Assembly: GCA_007571355.1 (NCBI GenBank)
Contig: RKRO01000313.1
Coordinates: 1 to 22,817 of the forward strand
From: Candidatus Poribacteria bacterium
GTDB taxonomy: Bacteria > Poribacteria > WGA-4E > WGA-3G
Direction of reading: 5' to 3'
Length of the DNA: 22,817 bases
Made by a program: the position numbers and the translations under genes. Shown piece by piece: positions 16,788 to 22,504 of this stretch. Under the pieces are notes generated by a model. It made no database searches and was not told the DNA's origin. It saw only the letters and a program-made list of their open reading frames with translations. Position 1 is the first letter of the stretch. Each line of letters opens with the position of its first letter.

Positions 16788-16922
16788 AATCTTTAATTTT
16801 ATGCGCTCCAGATTATCCTGAAAATCTCTGAATTCTATAAATCCTGATTCCGACAACTGAATTCTGATAACTGAGGGTTCATTGCCAAAAACTCAACACT
16901 TCTGCGTTTCTGTAAAATTTTC
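16788..16922. other. AT-rich intergenic stretch with degenerate short repeats
   Basis: No gene is seen. The stretch holds two direct copies of CTGAATTCT (16828-16836 and 16857-16865, offset 29 nt) among other AT-rich near-repeats such as AATCCTGATTC. It looks like decayed interspersed-repeat material rather than a coding remnant. No terminator of convincing strength follows the WD40 gene. Confidence 0.35.
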
Positions 16923-16951
16923 TTGCAGTTTAAAGGAAAATATGTTAAAAT
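16923..16951 (+). promoter_or_regulatory. Sigma70-type promoter for the pspA-like gene
   Basis: TTGCAG (16923-16928), 17-nt spacer, TAAAAT (16946-16951). The predicted start near 16958 gives a leader of about 110 nt. The leader begins with a stem-loop, GCGCGG (16972-16977) with CCGTGC (16985-16990), one G-U pair and a 7-nt loop. I see no sigma54-type GG/GC element, which controls E. coli pspA. Confidence 0.55.
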
Positions 16952-17068
16952 ACGATGTGATAAGTTTTGCAGCGCGGATTAAAACCGTGCGAAGTAACAT
17001 GGGTACAACTTGCAAACCAATACAGTAAGGTCGCACTTATAAGACACGACGCAACAGGAGGAACTGAA

Positions 17069-17905
17069 ATGGCAAATGGATTCACACGATTTTTCAAGGC
17101 TATTTGGTATACGCTGACAGGCCGCGCACACGAAACAGCAGATCGAATGATGGAAAACCCCGAAGCCGTTAGAGGGGCTTACGAAGACATCATCGCCGAT
17201 AAGAAGGGCAATATCCAGCGTTATAAGCAAGCAATCGGTCAGCTTATCGCACTTGTTGAGCAGAAAAAGGCCTCGGTAAAGAGTCTTACGGATGAAGTCA
17301 GTAATTTGGAAGAACTCAAATCTGGCGCAATTGCCAAGGCACAGCAGACCGCCGCTGATTTGCAAAAAGAAGGGATGGCACCAGAAGAGGTTAAGCAACA
17401 CGCAGAATACACGCGATGCGTTACGGCTTACCAAGAATTCAATTCCAATCTCGAAGAGAAAACCGCCCGCATTGCGGAACTCGAAGGTGAGATTGAAAAT
17501 GCACAATCGGATATTGATTCCCACAAAATCCAGATTACCAGTTTACATCGCGATTTAGATAAGATTAAGAGCGAGCAGTCTGAAGCGGTCGCTGACCTGA
17601 TCACAGCACGAGAGCAGGAAGAAATCGCCGATATGCTTTCAGGGATTAGTATGGATGGTACCTCCGCTGAATTGACACGGATGCGAGAGATCCGTGAAAA
17701 AGCGAAAGGACGTTCAAAAGTCGCACAGGAATTGGCAGGGACAGATTCAAAAAGCGAAGAACAAGAATTTCTCGCTGCAGCGCGCTCCTCTTCAGCCTCC
17801 GACGAATTTGACGCATTAATCTTCGGCGCACAGCAGACGGATACGAAAACGGAGACAGAACCCGCGAAGAAGACAGAGGATTCAGATTCTGAGCTACCGC
17901 TCTAA
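17069..17905 (+). CDS. PspA/Vipp1 (IM30) family membrane-remodelling protein
   Basis: A 278-residue, mostly helical protein of the PspA/IM30 family, the bacterial branch of the ESCRT-III superfamily. These proteins polymerise on the inner face of the cytoplasmic membrane to stabilise or reshape it under stress. An N-terminal amphipathic helix (2-18, aromatic and basic) fits membrane insertion. Long heptad-like coiled-coil helices run over about 35-190, followed by a shorter helical part (198-222). A C-terminal tail of about 55 residues has a short hydrophobic motif, DEFDALIFG (245-253), and an acidic disordered end. It is longer than E. coli PspA (about 222), as Vipp1 proteins are. The frame opens earlier, at 16967, but AGGAGG (17056-17061), 7 nt before ATG 17069, sets the start. 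The AAA+ gene begins about 95 nt downstream, with no promoter seen between. Confidence 0.88.
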   Translation: MANGFTRFFKAIWYTLTGRAHETADRMMENPEAVRGAYEDIIADKKGNIQRYKQAIGQLIALVEQKKASVKSLTDEVSNLEELKSGAIAKAQQTAADLQKEGMAPEEVKQHAEYTRCVTAYQEFNSNLEEKTARIAELEGEIENAQSDIDSHKIQITSLHRDLDKIKSEQSEAVADLITAREQEEIADMLSGISMDGTSAELTRMREIREKAKGRSKVAQELAGTDSKSEEQEFLAAARSSSASDEFDALIFGAQQTDTKTETEPAKKTEDSDSELPL

Positions 17906-18000
17906 AGCATTTTCCTAACAGGTTTGGTCTCTAAAAGAGAAGGGGGCGACACCTCATAGCCGTTAAAAGCCCAACCTATCCATTCCGATCAGAAGCCGGA

Positions 18001-19845
18001 ATGCTCATTAATTCAGGCACGTCTCGTAGTCTTATCCTGTCTGGAAATATCCACGATCTCTTCTTTATACGCGAAGAGAACACTACGGATTATATTCCAC
18101 TCGTCCCCTTTTTGATCCGCAGTTGGGACATTCCGGGGTTCATCCTAATCGTTTACGAGCTCAACGGCCCCATAAGATTTGCACAGGAATCGGAACGCGA
18201 GAAAGTTAAACAAGCGTTCAATCTATGGCGAGGCACAGCCGAGGCGGACCTTGATACAAATGCGCCTGCCAGTACATCGCGTTCTTCGCCGTTAGGCGGT
18301 GCATCGCAAGGTGCGGCTTTCGGCTCACTTGGCGCTGCCACAGAAATAGCCGATACATCTTTTACGCAGTACATGAACGATGCTATCGGCAGCCCGACAT
18401 TAGCACTTGAACTCCTTCGGCAGTTTTGCCTGCTCTCCCGAAGCATAAATGCACAAGGTGAAAAACTGCTGCCCGAAAAACTGATCATCCTGATAGAAGC
18501 GACGGATATGTTGCTGCCTGAAGGCGAAATTCGGAGCTTGTCACTCCCAGACAGACACCGAGTCAGCATCGTTCAAGACTGGATCTCCGATTCCAATTTC
18601 ATGAACGGCAACGATACCGTTATCTTTATCGCGGAATCGCCAAGTCTCGTGAATTCTCGAATTATCAGGTTGCCGCAGGTCGTTACCGTTGAAATCCCTG
18701 CGCCGGGGATGGCAGAACGCCAGCACTTTATTTCATGGTTTAATAACACGCCGAAACTCGTAGAAAAGCCTTTAAACCTTTGGGGCTCACAGGCACAACT
18801 CGCCATGCTCACTGCGGGGTTATCCTTGCAAGCACTCCGCCAGATGTTGCTCTCTTCCTGCTATTCTGGTGAAAAACTTCAACCGGAGGATGTTATTGCG
18901 AAAGTCTCTGATTTTATCCAAGCCCAGTTGGGCGAAGATGTTGTAGAATTCAAAAAGCCCGCGCACCGTCTCAAAGACATTGTCGGTAATCAGAAACTGG
19001 TGGATTTTCTCAAGACGCAGCTGATCCCACGTATTACCTCAACCGGTCCCGATGCAATCCCCGGAATGAGCGTTTGTGGGCCTATCGGCAGTGGAAAAAC
19101 TTTTATTTTCGAGGGACTCGCTGGCGAACTCGATATCCCTGTCCTCGTCCTCAAGAACATTCGGAGTATGTGGTTCGGACAGACAGATGTTATCTTTGAA
19201 CGGCTCCGACGATTGCTGATGGCACTCGTGAAGGTGTTGATCTTCGTTGATGAAGCGGATACGCAATTCGGCGGTGTCGGCAGGGATGCACACAGCACAG
19301 AACGCCGCTTGACAGGAAAGATACAAGCGATGATGTCTGATCCACTCCTCCGTGGGAATATCACATGGCTTCTGATGACGGCCCGCATCTATAACCTCTC
19401 ACCCGACCTGCGCCGAGAAGGCAGGGTAGGCGATATAGTCATTCCGGTCTTGGATCCAAGGGGCGAAGATCGTGAAGCTTTCCTCCGCTGGACGCTTGCC
19501 AAAGTTCTGACTGCCCCGCTTTCTGAAGAAGCAGTTGAACGGCTGTTAGCATTGACCGAGGATTATTCTGCTGCGAGTTTCGCATCCCTACGTTCCGATC
19601 TGGAAGCCGCCAGTCTTCTGAAAAAAGACAGAGAAGCAACAAGCGAACTCGCGCTTAATGAAATTATTGCTGTCGTGGAAGATCGGATTTTGCCCAATAT
19701 CGGCCCCATAAGACAGTACCAAACCTTACAGGCACTTCTCAATTGCACACGCAAATCGTTACTCCCGGGTGACTATTCGCCAGAGATACGTGAATCGTGG
19801 GTGAAACAGATTGCCCAACTTGAAGCCATCGGTGTTAGCGGCTAG
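18001..19845 (+). CDS. AAA+ ATPase with degenerate first and intact second ATPase domain
   Basis: A 614-residue protein. The N-terminal half has an AAA-like fold without a Walker A motif but with a Walker B-like strand, LIILIEATDML (161-171), and a sensor-1-like VIFIAES (207-213). A low-complexity Gly/Ser/Ala linker (about 88-115) interrupts it. The C-terminal half is an active-looking AAA+ module: Walker A GPIGSGKT (360-367), Walker B VLIFVDEAD (412-420), sensor 1 around LLMTAR (457-462), and a box with Arg471, Arg472 and Arg475 as arginine-finger candidates. This degenerate-plus-active layout resembles cyanobacterial and plastid Ycf46. With the pspA-like gene directly upstream, a role in remodelling PspA polymers, as Vps4 does for ESCRT-III, is my inference. 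The start is uncertain: the frame is open back to 17935 and there is no strong Shine-Dalgarno before 18001. Confidence 0.85.
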   Translation: MLINSGTSRSLILSGNIHDLFFIREENTTDYIPLVPFLIRSWDIPGFILIVYELNGPIRFAQESEREKVKQAFNLWRGTAEADLDTNAPASTSRSSPLGGASQGAAFGSLGAATEIADTSFTQYMNDAIGSPTLALELLRQFCLLSRSINAQGEKLLPEKLIILIEATDMLLPEGEIRSLSLPDRHRVSIVQDWISDSNFMNGNDTVIFIAESPSLVNSRIIRLPQVVTVEIPAPGMAERQHFISWFNNTPKLVEKPLNLWGSQAQLAMLTAGLSLQALRQMLLSSCYSGEKLQPEDVIAKVSDFIQAQLGEDVVEFKKPAHRLKDIVGNQKLVDFLKTQLIPRITSTGPDAIPGMSVCGPIGSGKTFIFEGLAGELDIPVLVLKNIRSMWFGQTDVIFERLRRLLMALVKVLIFVDEADTQFGGVGRDAHSTERRLTGKIQAMMSDPLLRGNITWLLMTARIYNLSPDLRREGRVGDIVIPVLDPRGEDREAFLRWTLAKVLTAPLSEEAVERLLALTEDYSAASFASLRSDLEAASLLKKDREATSELALNEIIAVVEDRILPNIGPIRQYQTLQALLNCTRKSLLPGDYSPEIRESWVKQIAQLEAIGVSG

Positions 19846-19871
19846 TTCCACTCTTGACATGCTTGCCGTAG

Positions 19872-19985
19872 ATTAAAGGCAATTCACTCTACGAGATGGA
19901 GCTCTACGAGGAAGCTATTGATGGCTATACCCGCGCAATCCGTTTTAACCCGGATAGTATTATCGCCTTTTACAACAAACAGTAA
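19872..19985 (+). pseudogene. Relic of a TPR-repeat gene (one repeat unit)
   Basis: The frame from 19872 reads through one nearly perfect tetratricopeptide repeat, beginning KGNSLYEMELYEEAIDGYTR and continuing AIRFNPDS, up to TAA at 19983-19985. It is closed upstream by TAG at 19869-19871. An ATG at 19896 without a Shine-Dalgarno could make only 29 residues. The consensus TPR residues (Gly, Tyr, Ala, Ala, Pro) are intact, so it is probably the remains of a longer TPR gene removed by deletion. It lies in the 174-nt gap between the AAA+ gene and the convergent oxidoreductase gene. Confidence 0.7.
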
Positions 19986-20019
19986 CATCGGTAAGCGTGG
20001 AACCTATGAGAACCGCGCG

Positions 20020-21168
20020 TCAGTTGAGTTTAATAACTTCTCCACTTGCAGCAGACCGATACCCGGCGCAGATGATTTCCACGGAATGCGCAGCAAATTC
20101 GGCATTCATCTCACTCTCTACCCCGTTTTCAATACAATCCACAAATGCTCTGAATTCTCTCGGTCCATCGTCATTACGACTGACATCGATCCACTGCTGT
20201 TTCGGTCGCAGACCGATCCCCGCTTGTGTGCTACTCCACATTCCCATCGGATCAAGCGGATGCGGTGCTGGTGGTTCAAACGCTGGTTCCGCAGCGAAAA
20301 CCTCCAAACGATTTGCTGATGCATCAAACGTTAAAGTGCCCTTAGTGCCTACAAGCTGCACCTTCCGAACACCGCCTTGCGCGTGACTCTGCCAACCGTA
20401 GCGTCCACCAACAATGGTAGCCGTAATTCCATCTTCTAAAGTCAAGACTAAGGCACCAAAATCTTCGAGATCGCAGCTGCGATGTTCCTCAAAGAAATAG
20501 TTTGCTGTCCCACCGAACACACGCTGCACCCGTTTCTGCGTCAACCAATTCACCATAGAGACCGCATAGACACCAACATCGAACATCTCAGGTTTCGCCT
20601 CAACGAAACTATAACGTTCCAACGTGGGGCTTTGGATTCTTTTTTCGCCGACAGGTGCGGTGCCAGGATGCCCCTTGGAGAACAGGACATCGCAATGAAT
20701 CGCCCGTAGTTCCCCGATACGTCCACTCGTCAATGCTCGCTGAACCGTACGTGCCCAGGTGCTATGGATATTGCTAAACATCTGGGTTCGGACACCACTT
20801 TTTGCAACGGCATCGACAATTTTTTTCGTATCATCTGGATTGAGAGCCATCGGCTTATCCAGATAGACGTGTTTCCCTGCCTCAGCGCACTTTGCCCCGA
20901 TGCGTCCACGGCGTTCCACATCTGCGCAGAGGCTGACAATATGTACATCCGCTCGGGCTAATGCCTCATCAAGGTCAGCAATGAACGGCAGATTTAACGC
21001 CGCTGCAAGGGAACGCGCCAACGCAATCCGTTCTGGCGGTCCGTCTAATTCATCAGCAAATGCGATGAGTCTACAGCGTTCATCTTGTGCAAAGATCAAG
21101 GCATAATTTTCTTGATGCGTGCGATGCCCACCGATTAAAAGCACACCGTATTTCTCGTGCTGTTGCAT
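20020..21168 (-). CDS. Gfo/Idh/MocA-family NAD(P)-dependent oxidoreductase
   Basis: A 382-residue oxidoreductase of the family that oxidises or reduces sugars, inositols and related compounds. It has an N-terminal Rossmann domain, the nicotinamide-side motif DKP (104-106; EKP in most members) in GKHVYLDKPMALNPDD, and the C-terminal alpha/beta domain with the DVGVYAVSMV helix (197-206). The dinucleotide-binding loop is unusual: IGGHRTH (12-18) in place of GxGxxG/A. The C-terminus QLVGTKGTLTFD matches the family's late beta-strand. The substrate cannot be inferred. GGAGGG precedes the ATG at 21168, and the start is 2 nt after the stop of the upstream gene on the same strand, so the pair is almost certainly co-translated. 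It stops with TGA; nothing downstream suggests readthrough. Confidence 0.88.
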   Translation of the reverse strand: MQQHEKYGVLLIGGHRTHQENYALIFAQDERCRLIAFADELDGPPERIALARSLAAALNLPFIADLDEALARADVHIVSLCADVERRGRIGAKCAEAGKHVYLDKPMALNPDDTKKIVDAVAKSGVRTQMFSNIHSTWARTVQRALTSGRIGELRAIHCDVLFSKGHPGTAPVGEKRIQSPTLERYSFVEAKPEMFDVGVYAVSMVNWLTQKRVQRVFGGTANYFFEEHRSCDLEDFGALVLTLEDGITATIVGGRYGWQSHAQGGVRKVQLVGTKGTLTFDASANRLEVFAAEPAFEPPAPHPLDPMGMWSSTQAGIGLRPKQQWIDVSRNDDGPREFRAFVDCIENGVESEMNAEFAAHSVEIICAGYRSAASGEVIKLN

Positions 21169-21170
21169 GT

Positions 21171-21614
21171 TTAGCCCTCCACAGTTATCGGTTGACCGCT
21201 CTCAAGTGCCTGCCCGATAGCATCTACTAATTCGCCTGTACCCCCCAAATTGGGCGGTACAGCATTCAGATAATGTCTACCCATCGGTGTTTCATGGTAG
21301 ATAACGCCTTTATTCCCGACCAGCATAATGTCAATCGCTGTTTCCACATCAACTCGGTTAACACTCAACACTGCCATCTGTCCCCCGACGTAATGAATCA
21401 TCACCGTCACCTGCGTTCCATCTGCGTCACCTTGTGCGTAGACGCTCGCCGGGGCAGACGGCATCCAACTGTTTGCAAGCGCAGCCATTTCTGCCGCCGA
21501 GGGTAGCAGATTTGTGCCTTGACCGGCAATGTGGAAAACACCCCGCAGGAACACTGGACTCCCAATCCGCTCTTTCTCAAGCACAGATTGAACCGACTTT
21601 TTAAGCAATTCCAT
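21171..21614 (-). CDS. Small protein resembling an isolated Gfo/Idh C-terminal domain
   Basis: A 147-residue protein with no Rossmann motif. The pattern VYAQGDADGTQVTVMIHYVG, followed by IDIMLVGNKGVIYHET and a final LVDAIGQALESGQPITVEG, resembles the C-terminal half of Gfo/Idh/MocA oxidoreductases: paired beta-strands, a GTKG-like turn and the last helix before the end. I therefore read it as a stand-alone substrate/dimerisation-type domain, perhaps partnering the oxidoreductase encoded 2 nt downstream. It may also derive from a truncated paralogue that is still translated. The start has AAAGGA (21624-21629 on the plus strand), whose outer bases belong to the terminal repeat of the adjacent MITE-like element. 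I do not recognise a named family, so the function is unknown. Confidence 0.6.
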   Translation of the reverse strand: MELLKKSVQSVLEKERIGSPVFLRGVFHIAGQGTNLLPSAAEMAALANSWMPSAPASVYAQGDADGTQVTVMIHYVGGQMAVLSVNRVDVETAIDIMLVGNKGVIYHETPMGRHYLNAVPPNLGGTGELVDAIGQALESGQPITVEG

Positions 21615-21626
21615 TTTTTCTATTCC

Positions 21627-21756
21627 TTTATCGTAAAATCTAAAAATAAATGCACACTTTTAGGAAGGCAACCCCCCTTCCCCCCTTATCAGGGGGGAAT
21701 AAGAGGTGCCTCGTTTCGGTAGGATGTGTTTCCATAATTATGGGCTTTACTATAAA
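21627..21756. mobile_element. MITE-like element, copy 1
   Basis: The ends are TTTATCGTAAA (21627-21637) and TTTACTATAAA (21746-21756), inverted repeats with one mismatch. Inside is a strong hairpin, TTCCCCCC-TTATCA-GGGGGGAA (21678-21699). A second copy lies at 22301-22423 in the same orientation. The 49 bases at 21702-21750 are identical to 22370-22418, and the stretch with AAAATAAATGCACACTT is also shared. It encodes nothing. The left end lies 12 nt from the start codon of the 147-residue protein gene. Confidence 0.75.
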
Positions 21757-21778
21757 TAAAAATGAGTTGACAGATCAA
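21749..21778 (-). promoter_or_regulatory. Candidate promoter for the oxidoreductase operon, partly inside the MITE
   Basis: Minus strand: TTGATC (21773-21778), 18-nt spacer, TATAGT (21749-21754). The -10 box lies in the right terminal repeat of copy 1. In copy 2 the same position reads TATCGT, which is a poorer -10. Transcription would cross the whole element before reaching the ORF at 21614. Confidence 0.45.
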
Positions 21779-21781
21779 CTC
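21764..21781. promoter_or_regulatory. Palindrome over the -35 boxes of two divergent promoters
   Basis: GAGTTGA (21764-21770), CAGA, TCAACTC (21775-21781) form a perfect 7-bp inverted repeat. It contains the plus-strand TTGACA (21767-21772) and overlaps the minus-strand TTGATC (21773-21778). A protein bound here would block both promoters. Confidence 0.5.
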
Positions 21782-21796
21782 GCCTTGTGCTATAGT
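21767..21796 (+). promoter_or_regulatory. Sigma70-type promoter for the rhodanese gene
   Basis: Perfect TTGACA (21767-21772), 18-nt spacer, TATAGT (21791-21796). Predicted start near 21803, leaving a leader of about 88 nt that contains an 11-bp palindrome. Confidence 0.7.
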
Positions 21797-21827
21797 TCTA
21801 AAAATCTTATCTAATCCAACAGAAACT

Positions 21828-21852
21828 GAATTTTGAACACCGTTCAAAATTC
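21828..21852. promoter_or_regulatory. 11-bp perfect inverted repeat in the rhodanese leader
   Basis: GAATTTTGAAC (21828-21838), ACC, GTTCAAAATTC (21842-21852). The size and symmetry suit a dimeric repressor operator just downstream of the transcription start. As RNA it would be a hairpin with a 3-nt loop about 28 nt before the Shine-Dalgarno. No T-run follows, so it is not a terminator. A smaller CCAAT (21863-21867) / ATTGG (21877-21881) pair could cover the ribosome-binding site. Confidence 0.6.
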
Positions 21853-21890
21853 ATCCAGAGAGCCAATCGTTAAAAAATTGGAGGAAAACT

Positions 21891-22256
21891 ATGCCCTTGA
21901 AAACCCTTGAACAGCTGCTCACCGAAGCGAGAGCAAACGTTGGACACATATCTCCTGATGAACTCACAGAGTCGACAACGTCGATTATCCTCTTAGATGT
22001 TCGCGACGAACCGGATTACGAGGCAGAACATCTTCCGAATGCCGTTTCACTGCCGCGCGGTTATCTCGAACTTGATATTGATGAAGTCGCCCCTGAAGCA
22101 GATACACACATCGTTACCTATTGTGGTGGCGGCACCCGTGCGACACTCTCCGCACATACTCTAAAAAACATGGGTTACGAAAACGTTTCAGTGTTAACCG
22201 GTGGCTTCCGAGGCTGGAAAACTGAAGGGTTACCCACCGAAAAGTCTGACGCATAA
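21891..22256 (+). CDS. Single-domain rhodanese-like sulfurtransferase
   Basis: A 121-residue cytoplasmic rhodanese domain. It has the family motifs LLDVRDEPDYEAEHLPNAVS (34-53, CH2A-like, with the conserved DVR and the H-L-P-N-A block) and GGFRGWKTEGLP near the C-terminus. The active loop is CGGGTR (78-83) with catalytic Cys78 and a six-residue loop, the size used for sulfur transfer rather than for phosphatases. It would pass persulfide sulfur from thiosulfate or a protein donor to an acceptor not identified here. The start is firm, with GGAGG (21880-21884) 6 nt before the ATG. Its own promoter and two palindromes suggest dedicated regulation. Two MITE-like copies flank it. Confidence 0.9.
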   Translation: MPLKTLEQLLTEARANVGHISPDELTESTTSIILLDVRDEPDYEAEHLPNAVSLPRGYLELDIDEVAPEADTHIVTYCGGGTRATLSAHTLKNMGYENVSVLTGGFRGWKTEGLPTEKSDA

Positions 22257-22300
22257 TCAACAACATTAGATTAGCACGGATAGCAGACCTTGTCAATACC

Positions 22301-22423
22301 TTATCGTAACATCCGAAAATAAATGCACACTTGGACAAGGCTCCCCCCCCCCCTTATCAGGGGGGAAGCAGAGGTGCCTCGTTTCGGTAGGATGTGTTTC
22401 CATAATTATGGGCTTTACGATAA
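22301..22423. mobile_element. MITE-like element, copy 2
   Basis: Perfect 9-bp terminal inverted repeats TTATCGTAA (22301-22309) and TTACGATAA (22415-22423). The internal hairpin has an 11-C run (22343-22353), loop TTATCA and GGGGGG (22360-22365). It shares 49 identical bases (22370-22418) with copy 1. It lies between the rhodanese gene and the potD-like gene. No obvious target duplication is seen directly at its edges. Confidence 0.78.
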
Positions 22424-22431
22424 CGGCAGTC

Positions 22432-22466
22432 CGGGACGATTTCATTTCTACGCCGGAATCGTCCCG
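22432..22466. repeat. 10-bp stem-loop upstream of the potD-like gene
   Basis: CGGGACGATT (22432-22441) and AATCGTCCCG (22457-22466) are perfectly complementary, with a 15-nt loop. No T-tract follows. It may be a regulatory hairpin or operator for the downstream gene, or part of another interspersed repeat abutting the MITE. Confidence 0.5.
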
Positions 22467-22504
22467 ACTATAACAATCATAGCACGGATACTAAGGGAGA
22501 AAAC

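Larger units (their letters stand above)
22272..22490. repeat. 11-bp direct repeat TAGCACGGATA bracketing MITE copy 2
   Basis: TAGCACGGATA occurs at 22272-22282 and again at 22480-22490. The 197 bp between them hold MITE copy 2 and a 10-bp stem-loop. It could be a target-site duplication of an older, larger insertion, a pair of operator sites before the polyamine-binding gene, or chance. Confidence 0.4.

Noticed and set aside
16967..17068. Longer N-terminus for the PspA-like protein
   Set aside because: The strong Shine-Dalgarno at 17056-17061 sets the start at 17069, and the upstream residues do not resemble a PspA N-terminus.
19918..20319. 133-residue plus-strand frame over the end of the oxidoreductase
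   Set aside because: It overlaps a well-supported minus-strand gene and has no conserved features.
21702..22418. The two repeat copies as the start of a CRISPR array
   Set aside because: There are only two copies, about 670 bp apart, with a gene between; no spacer periodicity.
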